Made by a program: the position numbers and the translations under genes | Source of the DNA: Fidelibacterota bacterium | Lineage (GTDB): Bacteria > Fidelibacterota > UBA8477 > JABMPR01 | DNA: 64,000 nucleotides | Assembly: GCA_018673925.1 (NCBI GenBank) | Contig: JABHBL010000037.1 | Span: 1 to 64,000, forward strand | Direction: 5' to 3' | The notes under the pieces: model-generated | Database searches by the model: none | The model's input: only the letters and a program-made list of their open reading frames with translations | Told to the model about the DNA's origin: nothing | Shown: positions 26,983 through 36,379 of the stretch, one piece after another | Layout: the number at the start of each line of letters is the position of its first letter | Position numbering within the stretch: the first letter of the stretch is position 1

Positions 26983-28230
26983 TTATAAAGTCATACCCTC
27001 TTGACGACGGATATACGTAGGAACAGAGAGATCATCGCTAAAATGCATGATGACATCTTCTGATTCTGATTGTTGACGCTCATATGTTGGGACTTCTAAT
27101 TTCTCACGATCTTCAAAAGTCTCTAGACGAGGGGCAATCTTTGGCTCTACGAAATCCTGCACGGGAGCTTCGATGACGATCTCTTCGACTGGCTTGGCTG
27201 CAGCCACTGGAGCAACTGGACGATATGCTCTGGCTGGCTGTGTTTCCTTGCGGTCGAATTTGAGATCAGAATCGTGATGAAAACCTGTGGCAATCACAGT
27301 AACTCTGAGCTCTTCACCCATAGTTTCATCAATAACTGCTCCCATAATGATGTTCGCCTGTTCGCCAACTTCTTCAAATATGAGATTTGCGGCTTCATCA
27401 ACTTCAAATAGTGACATGTCTGGACCACCGGTAATATTGATGAGGAGGCCTTGTGCTCCATGAATGTTCGTGTCATCAAGTAAAGGTGATGATATGGCGG
27501 TCTGAGCGGCCAATACAGCGCGTTCCTCGCCAGAAGCTATGCCTGTACCCATGATGGCATCACCCATGCCTTCCATGGTCGTTTTAACATCTGCGTAATC
27601 CAGATTGATGAGACCAGGAACATTGATCAAATCAGAAATACCACGCGTTGCCTGCAGAAGTACTGAATCAGCTTCCAGAAAAGCATCGACCATTGAAGTA
27701 GTTCTCTCAACGATGGAGAGTAGTCTCTGGTTTGGAATGACAATAAGGGTATCGAGGAATTGACGCAGATTCTCTACGCCCTCTTTTCCGCGCTTGGATC
27801 TTTGTGGACCTTCGCAACGGAAGGGTGTGGTGACGATTCCAATAGTTAAGGCGCCTATTTCCTTGGATATCCGTGCAACCACTGGGGCTGCACCTGTTCC
27901 TGTGCCACCTCCCATACCTGCAGTTACAAAAACCAGATCAGAGCCTTCCAGAGCTGATGCGATGGCCTGTGCATCTTCTTCAGCAGCTGCTTCACCTACA
28001 TGAAGCTTGGCACCAGCACCTAAACCCTTGGTAATGGTCTTACCAATCTGGATTTTGACATCGGCCTTGCTGATATCCAATGCCTGAGCATCGGTATTAA
28101 CGGCGATGAATTCTACGCCGGAAAGTTCTGAATCGACCATACGATCGATGGCATTGCTACCTGCACCACCTACACCGATAACCCGGATTCGAGCCTTCTG
28201 TTCTTTTAAGCTGTCAAATTCAAATAACAT
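26983..28230 (-). CDS. ftsZ: Cell division protein FtsZ
   Basis: FtsZ is the tubulin-like GTPase of the Z-ring. Visible motifs are VGGAGSNAIDRM (nucleotide binding), the tubulin signature GGGTGTGAAPV near residue 110, and the T7-loop region NLDYADVKTTM with catalytic aspartate. After the core (about 1-320) comes a Pro/Glu-rich linker and a conserved C-terminal peptide, VPTYIRRQ, which binds FtsA. At 415 residues it is of normal length. It is the last gene of the dcw cluster, 33 bases after ftsA. Confidence 0.97.
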   Translation of the reverse strand: MLFEFDSLKEQKARIRVIGVGGAGSNAIDRMVDSELSGVEFIAVNTDAQALDISKADVKIQIGKTITKGLGAGAKLHVGEAAAEEDAQAIASALEGSDLVFVTAGMGGGTGTGAAPVVARISKEIGALTIGIVTTPFRCEGPQRSKRGKEGVENLRQFLDTLIVIPNQRLLSIVERTTSMVDAFLEADSVLLQATRGISDLINVPGLINLDYADVKTTMEGMGDAIMGTGIASGEERAVLAAQTAISSPLLDDTNIHGAQGLLINITGGPDMSLFEVDEAANLIFEEVGEQANIIMGAVIDETMGEELRVTVIATGFHHDSDLKFDRKETQPARAYRPVAPVAAAKPVEEIVIEAPVQDFVEPKIAPRLETFEDREKLEVPTYERQQSESEDVIMHFSDDLSVPTYIRRQEGMTL

Positions 28231-28263
28231 GTTAGTATCCTCCGTTTTGGATGTGTTTTCTTA

Positions 28264-29514
28264 TTAAAAATTTTTCTGAAAAAATTCAGTTATCGTTTTA
28301 AACAGTCGAGCAAGCGTTCCACTATCATAACGGCTCGTCTCTTCTGATTGAAATTTTGCTGCATAGGCGATGAGACCAGTAGCAGTTGCATATTCTGGAC
28401 TATCTATCCGCTCTGTCGTATCTATAAAGCCGATGGGGCTACCAAGACGGACAGGCAAATCAAAAACGCGTTTTGCCAGGGAGATAATTCCAGGAATCTT
28501 TGAACCACCCCCAGTAAATACCAGACCAGAATTCAAATGCTTTATCATCCCGTTTTCTTCGAGATTGGCTTTGACCATTCTCAAGGTTTCATCCATACGA
28601 GCTTCGATGTACATTGAAAATTCGGACTCATTAATATTGCGATCCTGGCGGCCACCAACACCCTTGACATCAAAAACCTTATCCACTTCTGTTTCGGCAG
28701 TGAAGCAGTGACCAAATTTGAGTTTGAGTTCGTCAGCAGCTTCCTCGGTAATCCTAAGAATGCCCGCGATGTCTGAAGTAACCTGATTGCCACCGAAGGG
28801 GAGAGAGACAGTATGCTCAACACCAAACTTGGAAATGACGATGGCATCTGTAGTTCCAGCACCAATATCAATGAGACCAACGCCAACTTTTTTTTCTTCT
28901 TCAGTTAAGACAGATTGGGCTGAGGCTATGGGCTCCAGGACGAAGTCTTTGACCTGACAGCCTGCATGACGTACTGCAGTGATAATATTTTTCGTACTGG
29001 CAGTGGCTGAAGTGACAAGATGAACTTGAGCTTCAAGTCTGCGACCTGTCATGCCTACAGGATTACGCAATCCTGCTTCATCATCCACTGTAAATTGTTG
29101 TGGAATTACATGGATGATTCTACGACCATTGGGAAGACCAACAGCTTTGGCAGATTCGATTACCCGTTCAACATCTTCCTGGGAAATCTTTAATTCTTTT
29201 TCATGACCCTTATTTGACAGATCAGCAATACCGATAACACCCGTTGCATTTAAGCTGGCGATATGCTCTCCAGCAATACCTACGGTAATTTGCCCTGCTT
29301 TGATACCGGCACGGGCTTCTATATCATCCAGAGCAGTACGAATGGCCTGGGCAGTGGCTTCGATGTCAACAATTGTTCCACGTCGAAGTCCTGTGGAGGG
29401 TGAGCTACTGAGTCCGACCACCTTAAGCACATCTTCATGATCCGGCTCTGCGGCAATAGCGCATACCTTCGATGTCCCAATGTCTACGGCTATGTATATT
29501 CCACGGCTGTTCAT
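28264..29514 (-). CDS. ftsA: Cell division protein FtsA
   Basis: FtsA is the actin-like protein that tethers FtsZ to the membrane. Actin-fold segments are visible: YIAVDIGTSKVCAIA, VGLIDIGAGTTDAIV and LVFTGGGSKIPGI. The C-terminal LARLFKTITEFFQKNF forms the amphipathic membrane-targeting helix. The 416-residue length is normal. It overlaps ftsQ by four bases and precedes ftsZ. Confidence 0.96.
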   Translation of the reverse strand: MNSRGIYIAVDIGTSKVCAIAAEPDHEDVLKVVGLSSSPSTGLRRGTIVDIEATAQAIRTALDDIEARAGIKAGQITVGIAGEHIASLNATGVIGIADLSNKGHEKELKISQEDVERVIESAKAVGLPNGRRIIHVIPQQFTVDDEAGLRNPVGMTGRRLEAQVHLVTSATASTKNIITAVRHAGCQVKDFVLEPIASAQSVLTEEEKKVGVGLIDIGAGTTDAIVISKFGVEHTVSLPFGGNQVTSDIAGILRITEEAADELKLKFGHCFTAETEVDKVFDVKGVGGRQDRNINESEFSMYIEARMDETLRMVKANLEENGMIKHLNSGLVFTGGGSKIPGIISLAKRVFDLPVRLGSPIGFIDTTERIDSPEYATATGLIAYAAKFQSEETSRYDSGTLARLFKTITEFFQKNF

Positions 29515-30284
29515 CGTGATTCTCGCTCCTTTACGATGACCTGACGATCAAATCGCAGATCGATATACTGATAGGGACTGATGATCCCTGAATCTGATTC
29601 TTCGGATATAAATTTTTCCAGAATGATGCTATTCAGAATGGCATCATCCTCGTTTCCCAGAAATACTGAGGTTCCGTGGGTAGCTGATATCAGCTTGATG
29701 CCTCGTCTGTCATAGGAGATCTCAGAAATATCAAGATATAGATTTTGATGTTCTTTGCGGATCTTCTTGAGGAAACTTACCAGCATCTGAACGGTCTCAT
29801 CTGGAATTATCTGGCCAATTGCAGAGCTCGGTACTTCCACATCGATCCCTGTAATAATGGGTAAATTGTATAGCATCCCCTTGTCAGGCAGCGGTAGTAG
29901 AATGGCCTTTTCATCAAGGGTCATGATTTCCTGAATGGCGATATAGGCAACAGGAAGAACATCATAAAGATAGATATCAAGAGAATGAGGATAATTTCTG
30001 GTAGCTTTGGCGCTCCGAATGAGCGGATATTCCAGAAAACTATCCTGAATTTCTGTGAGGTTAAGCTCCATGAGCGAGCTACCCAGGTAAACTTCTGTGA
30101 GACTCTTCACCCGTTCAGGGCTCATGGTGCGTTGTCCATAAAGATGAATGGCCTCGACCTCATCACTTTTGAGCAGTGTTGCATAAGCCATACTCAAAAA
30201 GCCAACTAGCAGCACGATTACAAGTAGTCCCGCTGAGAATATCCAACTCAGGGGAGGAATGATATATGTAGATGACTTCGCCAC
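29511..30284 (-). CDS. ftsQ: Cell division protein FtsQ/DivIB
   Basis: The 257-residue protein has a short cytoplasmic N-terminus, one membrane helix (about 14-35), a POTRA-like segment (about 40-105, beginning EVEAIHLYGQRTMSPERV) and an FtsQ beta domain. This is the bitopic divisome scaffold. Identification depends on architecture and on its standard place between murC and ftsA, since primary sequence is divergent. It starts immediately after the murC stop. murB and ddl, often found beside it, are absent. Confidence 0.85.
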   Translation of the reverse strand: MAKSSTYIIPPLSWIFSAGLLVIVLLVGFLSMAYATLLKSDEVEAIHLYGQRTMSPERVKSLTEVYLGSSLMELNLTEIQDSFLEYPLIRSAKATRNYPHSLDIYLYDVLPVAYIAIQEIMTLDEKAILLPLPDKGMLYNLPIITGIDVEVPSSAIGQIIPDETVQMLVSFLKKIRKEHQNLYLDISEISYDRRGIKLISATHGTSVFLGNEDDAILNSIILEKFISEESDSGIISPYQYIDLRFDRQVIVKERESR

Positions 30285-31658
30285 TTACTTATCTCCCTCC
30301 AGGAAAAGTCCATGAAGTTTCCAGATGTCGCCAGCACCCATGGTTATAACCAGATCATTGCTCTGTAGTTTGGGGCTCAAAAATTTGTGGACATCTTCAA
30401 TGTGAGGAAGCAACTGAATCTTATCACTTCCATGTTCTAGGATGAGATCCGAGGTTACCCCAGGGATGGGAAGTTCACGGGCTGGATATATATCAGTCAG
30501 AATAGCGATATCTGCTATTTCCAGCGCAGCTGCAAATTCTTGAGCAAAATCTTTGGTTCTGGAATACAGGTGAGGTTGAAAAACGGCAATAATTCGTGAG
30601 TTTACCCAACCACTTCGAGCAGCCAACAGTGTTGCCTCAATTTCTGAAGGATGGTGGGCATAATCATCTACGAATTGGACCCCATCTTTGGAACCCTTGA
30701 GCTGGAATCGGCGCTCCACACCATGGAAAGACTCCAGTCCAGCTTTGATATGCTTGAAATCAATACCCATCTGATGTGCCAGGGTACCTGCTCCCAGGGC
30801 ATTCATGACATTGTGATCCCCAGGCATATTGAGGATAATCTCACCCAACTTTTTGCCACGTCTTACCACAGTAAACTTGCTGGTGAAGGAGTTTATTTCA
30901 ATATCAATGGCCCGATAATCAGGCAAATTGGTCAAACCATAACTGATAACGGGGTGAGGGCTACGGTTTGCAAGTTGCAGTAATTCTGAGTCATCCCCCT
31001 GTAAGACCAGCTGTCCTGAATCGGCCAGTTTCGATATGAACTCGAGGAAGGTGTCGCGGACATCCTGTAAATCTTTGTAAATGTCTAAATGATCCGCTTC
31101 AAGGGTAGTCACAATGATCTGGGTAGGTTTAAGTGCAAGAAAGGACCTGTCATATTCATCAGCTTCAACGACGATGTGCTGCTGTTTACCAAGACGCAGA
31201 TTTGATTTAAGGTCTGGCAGGATTCCGCCAACCAGTATACTGGGATCGAGCCCAGCGGCGATGAGGATCTGGCCAACCATACCTGTGGTGGTAGTTTTTC
31301 CGTGGGTACCGGCAATAGCCAGGGTGTTTTCGTAGGAATCTGCTATTTGACCCAGTAATTCAGCGCGGCGAATTTCAGGGATACTCTGAGACTCAGCATA
31401 AACCCGCTCAGGATTACCAGGTTTTACGGCACTTGAGTATACGACCAGGTCGGCACCTTCAGCATGACTGGTTGAATGACCGATGAATACTTGAATCCCG
31501 GCCTTTCGAAGTGAATTTAGTAATTCACTATCCATCTGATCGGATCCAGAAACCAATTTACCCTGTTGCTTCAGTAAGAGGGCGAGAGCACTCATTCCAA
31601 TTCCGCCGACACCGACAAAATGAATATGTCTGGCTGACTTAAGCACTGGTACTCGCAA
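30285..31658 (-). CDS. murC: UDP-N-acetylmuramate--L-alanine ligase MurC
   Basis: MurC adds L-Ala to UDP-MurNAc in the cytoplasm. The N-terminal Rossmann segment HFVGVGGIGMSALALLL binds the UDP sugar, the ATP loop is AGTHGKTTTTGM near residue 117, and the C-terminal domain has FVDDYAHHPSEI and FQPHLYSRTKDF, both MurC-specific. At 457 residues it is full length. It overlaps murG by 20 bases. Confidence 0.97.
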   Translation of the reverse strand: MRVPVLKSARHIHFVGVGGIGMSALALLLKQQGKLVSGSDQMDSELLNSLRKAGIQVFIGHSTSHAEGADLVVYSSAVKPGNPERVYAESQSIPEIRRAELLGQIADSYENTLAIAGTHGKTTTTGMVGQILIAAGLDPSILVGGILPDLKSNLRLGKQQHIVVEADEYDRSFLALKPTQIIVTTLEADHLDIYKDLQDVRDTFLEFISKLADSGQLVLQGDDSELLQLANRSPHPVISYGLTNLPDYRAIDIEINSFTSKFTVVRRGKKLGEIILNMPGDHNVMNALGAGTLAHQMGIDFKHIKAGLESFHGVERRFQLKGSKDGVQFVDDYAHHPSEIEATLLAARSGWVNSRIIAVFQPHLYSRTKDFAQEFAAALEIADIAILTDIYPARELPIPGVTSDLILEHGSDKIQLLPHIEDVHKFLSPKLQSNDLVITMGAGDIWKLHGLFLEGDK

Positions 31659-32781
31659 TTCTTATAATATTGTCACAGATTTCTTGTGTGGCTTGAGGAC
31701 GGCTGAGGGCAGCTGAAGCTTTGGCCATGCCACTAAGCTTTTCCTTATTAGTGAAAATGTCAGTGAGCAGCGGAAGGAATGCACCTTCAGCGAGTTCAGG
31801 TTCAAGGATAACCCTGGCTGCACCGGCTTTTTCCTGGCTTCTGGCATTAAATTCTTGATGATTTGCTGCTGCGCTGGGCAGTGGAATCAATATGGCTGGC
31901 AATCCAAAATGATTGATCTCCGTCAGTGTCATTGCACCGGCTCGACAGACCATTAAATCAGCAATGGAATAAGCCTTATCCATCTCTTTGATAAATGGTT
32001 TGAGAACAATGCGTGGATTTGTACCAATCTGCTTCTGGCAGAATTCGAAATCAGCTTTGCCGGTTTGCCAAAGAACTTGCATGCCCAGCTTTTCCAGATA
32101 TTTGGCGATGCGATCAATAAAATGTCGGTTGATGGCTCTGGCACCTTGTGATCCACCTAAAATAAAGAGGGTAGGAAGCTCAGGGTTGAGACCGAATAAT
32201 TCTGCTGCTTCACTGCGATCGATGCTACCACTCATAAAACGTATGGGATTGCCTGTTTGTAGAGTTTCAGACCCTTCTAGATATTGACTGGCATCTTCGT
32301 AGGTAAGAAATACCTGTCTAGCCTTGGGTGCAAAAAGACGTGTAACCATCCCGGGGTAGCTATTTTGCTCCTGAAGGACGATGGGGATATTGTTTCGCAG
32401 TGATTGTCTTACTGGCACAGCGCTGGCATAGCCACCTGTTCCTACGGTAATGTGTGGATCAAAGGCACGCAAAGCTTTGTTGGCTTTGATGATAGATGCG
32501 ATCAGGCGTCCCGGTAGTAAAATATTTTGTTTTAAACCGGCCAGGGATATGGATCTTGATAGTCCCCTTATGGGCAGAGCTTCAAGCTTAAACCCAGCTT
32601 CTGGAATTAGACGGGTTTCCATTCCATAATCGCTTCCAAAGAATAAGACTTCTACATCAGAAAATGCGCTCTCTCTGGCAACGCACTCTTGCAATCTTTC
32701 AGCAATGGCAAGCGCTGGAATGATGTGTCCACCAGTTCCACCACCTGCAAAGGCAACTCGCAACATATTGTTAGAAGTCAA
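31639..32781 (-). CDS. murG: UDP-N-acetylglucosamine transferase MurG
   Basis: MurG transfers GlcNAc to lipid I to make lipid II at the inner membrane. The GT-B fold shows the glycine loop FAGGGTGGHIIPALAIAE at the N-terminus, GTGGYASAVPV near residue 113, LFILGGSQGARAIN near 190 and the acceptor-side CRAGAMTLTEI motif. The 380-residue length is slightly above average. It overlaps ftsW by 11 bases and murC by 20. Confidence 0.97.
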   Translation of the reverse strand: MTSNNMLRVAFAGGGTGGHIIPALAIAERLQECVARESAFSDVEVLFFGSDYGMETRLIPEAGFKLEALPIRGLSRSISLAGLKQNILLPGRLIASIIKANKALRAFDPHITVGTGGYASAVPVRQSLRNNIPIVLQEQNSYPGMVTRLFAPKARQVFLTYEDASQYLEGSETLQTGNPIRFMSGSIDRSEAAELFGLNPELPTLFILGGSQGARAINRHFIDRIAKYLEKLGMQVLWQTGKADFEFCQKQIGTNPRIVLKPFIKEMDKAYSIADLMVCRAGAMTLTEINHFGLPAILIPLPSAAANHQEFNARSQEKAGAARVILEPELAEGAFLPLLTDIFTNKEKLSGMAKASAALSRPQATQEICDNIIRIASTSA

Positions 32782-33904
32782 TGTTCAATACCCTTTCGGT
32801 TGATAAAATCTTACCTGACTCATTGTTGGAGGAAATGTTGAATAGAATCCCCAGCATCACGGCTGTGGCCAATAAATTTGAACCTCCATATGAAATAAGA
32901 GGAAGGGGGAGACCTGTTGTGGGTAAAAATCCTGTGACCACACCGATATTGACCATTGCAAAACTGAATAGAGAGAAACTGATACCAATGGCGAGAAGCA
33001 TGCTGAACGAATCAGCTGAATTTCTGGCAATTCTTAACCCTCTCAAGAAGAGCAGTAAAAAGAGAAGCAGGAAGAAGGATGATCCAACAAATCCAAATTC
33101 TTCACCAAGGATACTAAAGACAAAGTCAGTGTGAGGCTCTGGGAGAAAGAGATCTTTAACATAGCTATTACCCAGACCAACACCCCCTATACCTCCATGG
33201 GCAAGACCCATGAGAGAGTGATGTACCTGGAAACCTTCATTGGCAACATCCACGTTGTCACTAAAGAAGGTCATGATGCGCTTCCACATATATGGTCTGC
33301 TCCAGGCATAGACCAGAGCTGTAATTGAACCAACCGATAAGAAGGCTGAGATATGACTGATCTGGACATTACCGAGATAGAATAAAATCAGACACAGCAT
33401 CATAATCATGAGTGATGATGAAAGATCAGGTTGTATAGCAATAAGAGCGACTACAGTGGAGACAATCAGGAAAGCTGGTAGGACACTTGCCTTGAAATCA
33501 TTGAGAGTCTCCTGATTGCGGTGCAGATAGTCCGCGATATATATAATAATACCAAGTCGCACAAAATCGGCTACCTGGAAACTAAAACCACCAAGATATA
33601 ACCATCTGGCAGGATGTCTCAATCCCATTGACTTATTATAGATAAGTACTCCAACCAGCAATAAATACATACCGATAAGAATGAAGTAGCGGAGATGTCT
33701 GAAATATTGATGCGGAAATCTGGAAAAGATGATACCCAATATGACAGCAATGGTACCATTCATCAGGTGGCGTTTTAGATAATGCGATGAATCAGCATGC
33801 TGAGATGTGGAAGCTGAGTACATCACTACAGAGCCGGCAACAAAAAGTATAATGACTATAATAAACAATACTTTATCTAGATGAAAATATTTCACATTGT
33901 CCAC
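32771..33904 (-). CDS. ftsW: SEDS peptidoglycan polymerase FtsW
   Basis: FtsW is the septal glycosyltransferase that works with FtsI. About ten membrane helices are visible. SEDS motifs include VMYSAS after helix 1, QPDLSSSLMIM (with the catalytic-loop Asp) and the C-terminal FLPTTGLPLPLISYGGSN. Position next to murD and murG and the partner ftsI in the same operon support FtsW over RodA. It overlaps murD by 13 bases. Confidence 0.95.
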   Translation of the reverse strand: MDNVKYFHLDKVLFIIVIILFVAGSVVMYSASTSQHADSSHYLKRHLMNGTIAVILGIIFSRFPHQYFRHLRYFILIGMYLLLVGVLIYNKSMGLRHPARWLYLGGFSFQVADFVRLGIIIYIADYLHRNQETLNDFKASVLPAFLIVSTVVALIAIQPDLSSSLMIMMLCLILFYLGNVQISHISAFLSVGSITALVYAWSRPYMWKRIMTFFSDNVDVANEGFQVHHSLMGLAHGGIGGVGLGNSYVKDLFLPEPHTDFVFSILGEEFGFVGSSFFLLLFLLLFLRGLRIARNSADSFSMLLAIGISFSLFSFAMVNIGVVTGFLPTTGLPLPLISYGGSNLLATAVMLGILFNISSNNESGKILSTERVLNIDF

Positions 33905-35268
33905 CCTTCATGGGCTTGAATGAGGCTGCGGAAATGATCGCCACGGACTTCAAAATTTTCAAATTGATCAAAACTTGCGCAGGCTGGTGATAGGAGCAGA
34001 ACATCACCATCTTCACCATGATCGAGACAATAATTGATGGCTGATTCAATGGTATCAACTTTACGAGTTGGTAAGGCTGGGCTGATCTGAGTCTCAATGA
34101 TATCGGAAGCTGCTCCCACCAGGAGAACTTCTCGAGTTGATGCTCCTAACTGGGAAATCAGGGTTGTGAAATCACCACCCTTGTCCTTGCCACCCAGGAT
34201 AAGCCATAGAGGCTGAGGAAAGCTGTGAATTGCCACTTCAGTTGAAGCAATGTTGGTAGCTTTTGAATCATTGTAACAGCGGATGCCCTTGATTTTACCT
34301 ACATACTCAATTCGATGGGGAACTGCAGAAAAAGTCATGAGTCCTTGAGCCAATATTTCTGGATCGGTGATAAAATCCATGACTGAAGCGACAGCGGCCA
34401 GGGCGTTGCTTAAATTGTGCTTTCCTGGTAGAGGTAGTGCTTTGGCAGGTAGAATAGGGCTCCATTCGCCATCCTGCATGATACCGATAATACCTTCTGC
34501 TAGCATGGCATCACCACCGGAGGGACTGGAAACTGAAAAATAACGGCTTTCATCGACAATGAGGTCATGACGAGACAATTCTGGATCGTCCCTGTTGATA
34601 ACGGCAGTACAGGTTTCGTCTAAATTTCTCAACATCCCCAGTTTTGATTCATAATAGGCCGTCAGACTTGGATACCGGTCAAGATGATCGGGTGTAAGAT
34701 TCAGAATCACGGCGACATTTGGTTTGAAGGTGTCGATATTGTCTAACTGAAAACTACTGACCTCTAAAACAAAGATGGGTTTTGTCGATTCTTGTTTCAG
34801 ACTATCTACGAGCACTTCGGACGCAGCCACACCCACATTTCCACCGAGGAAACTGTCATATCCGGCAGTTTTTAGCAGATGGTGAATAATATTTACAGTG
34901 GTTGTCTTGCCATTTGATCCAGTAACAGCAATAATTGGGGCATCGATAAACCAGGAAGTGAGCTCAATTTCGGAGTAGAGGGGAATATCCTTGCTTCTGA
35001 TCTTTTGGATGATATCAGCATTTTCAGGGATACCTGGACTCACAACCACAAAATCACTTTCCAGGACATCAGGAGAATGGTAGCCAAATTCGAATTCAGC
35101 TTCGATGTCGCTCAGAATCTGACGTTTTTCAGCATCAAACTTATCAGCATCGAATTCGCTGACGAGAACTTTTGCTCCAAAATGTCGGAGTAAACGTGCT
35201 GCACCCATGGCAGAACGTTGGCTGCCCAGGACGGTGACGTTTTTACCAGTAATGTCAGATGTATTCAT
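33892..35268 (-). CDS. murD: UDP-N-acetylmuramoyl-L-alanine--D-glutamate ligase MurD
   Basis: MurD adds D-Glu to the precursor. Motifs are the N-terminal VTVLGSQRSAMGAARLL, the ATP loop AVTGSNGKTTTVNII near residue 117, NLTPDHLDRY, and CYNDSKATNIAST, the MurD-typical segment. The C-terminus has LLSPACASFDQFENFEVRGD, diagnostic for MurD. The length is 458 residues. The gene starts one base after the mraY stop. Confidence 0.97.
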   Translation of the reverse strand: MNTSDITGKNVTVLGSQRSAMGAARLLRHFGAKVLVSEFDADKFDAEKRQILSDIEAEFEFGYHSPDVLESDFVVVSPGIPENADIIQKIRSKDIPLYSEIELTSWFIDAPIIAVTGSNGKTTTVNIIHHLLKTAGYDSFLGGNVGVAASEVLVDSLKQESTKPIFVLEVSSFQLDNIDTFKPNVAVILNLTPDHLDRYPSLTAYYESKLGMLRNLDETCTAVINRDDPELSRHDLIVDESRYFSVSSPSGGDAMLAEGIIGIMQDGEWSPILPAKALPLPGKHNLSNALAAVASVMDFITDPEILAQGLMTFSAVPHRIEYVGKIKGIRCYNDSKATNIASTEVAIHSFPQPLWLILGGKDKGGDFTTLISQLGASTREVLLVGAASDIIETQISPALPTRKVDTIESAINYCLDHGEDGDVLLLSPACASFDQFENFEVRGDHFRSLIQAHEGWTM

Positions 35269-35269
35269 A

Positions 35270-36379
35270 TTACCTGATCTTAAATGTTGTCAGTGTTAAA
35301 AAGGCAAACAGGATTCCCATGATCCAGAATCGAATCACAACTTTATTCTCGTCCCAACCCTTGAGTTCAAAATGGTGGTGTATCGGTGCCATGCGAAATA
35401 GACGCCGGCCTTCACCATATTTCTTTTTTGTATATTTGAAATAGCGCACTTGAATGATCACAGAGATGGACTCAATGATGAAGACACCACCTGCAAAAGG
35501 CAGCAGGAACTCTTTCTTCAGCATGACCGCCACCGCCCCAAGTGCGGCACCAAGAGCCAGCGATCCGGTATCACCCATAAAGACCTCTGCAGGTCGGGCG
35601 TTGTACCAGAGAAAACCAAGCGAAGCTCCAATAAGTGCCGCACAAAAGACAGTGAGCTCTCCTGCACTAGGGAGATATATGATATTTAAATATTGACTAA
35701 AATCTGCACGACCTGTGATATAGGCGATGCCAGCAAAAACCGCCGCTGCAATAGCCATAAGACCTGAAGCCAGACCATCCAGACCATCACTGAGGTTGAC
35801 AGAATTGGAGGTGGCAGTAATCACAAAAATGACAAAGGGGATGTATATCCATGCAGACTGCAAATCGAAAACCAGATCCTTGAAGAAGGGGAGGGTAGTT
35901 GCAGTTTCAACGCCGGAAAATTCAGGATGGAGAACCATCACTGCACCCAAAAATAAACCTAGACTAATTTGACCCAGAAGTTTGTAGCGGGCGATGAGAC
36001 CTTTTTTAGATTTTTTAACCGCTTTCAGGTAATCATCTATAAACCCGACGATACCCATCCAAAGCACTGAAACGACCATCATTTGGATGTATACATTGTC
36101 TAGCCTACCAAACAACAGGGTGGGTACCAGAATGGCACCAATGATTATAAGACCACCCATGGTAGGGGTCCCGGCCTTGGCAGAGTGGCTTTGAGGACCA
36201 TCAGTTCGAATGGTTTCCCCAATTTGCATTCCATGCAATTTTTTGATGATCCATGGGCCCACGATAAAGGAAAACAACACAGCGGTAATAGCGGCGCTGG
36301 CCGAGCGGAAGGAGATATAACGGAATACATTCAATGCAGAGAAATATTCTTGTAGGGGCAACAGTAAATGATATAACAT
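35270..36379 (-). CDS. mraY: Phospho-N-acetylmuramoyl-pentapeptide transferase MraY
   Basis: MraY makes lipid I from UDP-MurNAc-pentapeptide and undecaprenyl phosphate. The protein is polytopic (about ten helices). Visible motifs are KAGTPTMGGL near residue 70, GFIDDYLK (catalytic Asp pair), NSVNLSDGLDGLASG (nucleophile region), FMGDTGSLALG and APIHHHFELKGW. The 369-residue length is normal. It shares one base with murF. Confidence 0.97.
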   Translation of the reverse strand: MLYHLLLPLQEYFSALNVFRYISFRSASAAITAVLFSFIVGPWIIKKLHGMQIGETIRTDGPQSHSAKAGTPTMGGLIIIGAILVPTLLFGRLDNVYIQMMVVSVLWMGIVGFIDDYLKAVKKSKKGLIARYKLLGQISLGLFLGAVMVLHPEFSGVETATTLPFFKDLVFDLQSAWIYIPFVIFVITATSNSVNLSDGLDGLASGLMAIAAAVFAGIAYITGRADFSQYLNIIYLPSAGELTVFCAALIGASLGFLWYNARPAEVFMGDTGSLALGAALGAVAVMLKKEFLLPFAGGVFIIESISVIIQVRYFKYTKKKYGEGRRLFRMAPIHHHFELKGWDENKVVIRFWIMGILFAFLTLTTFKIR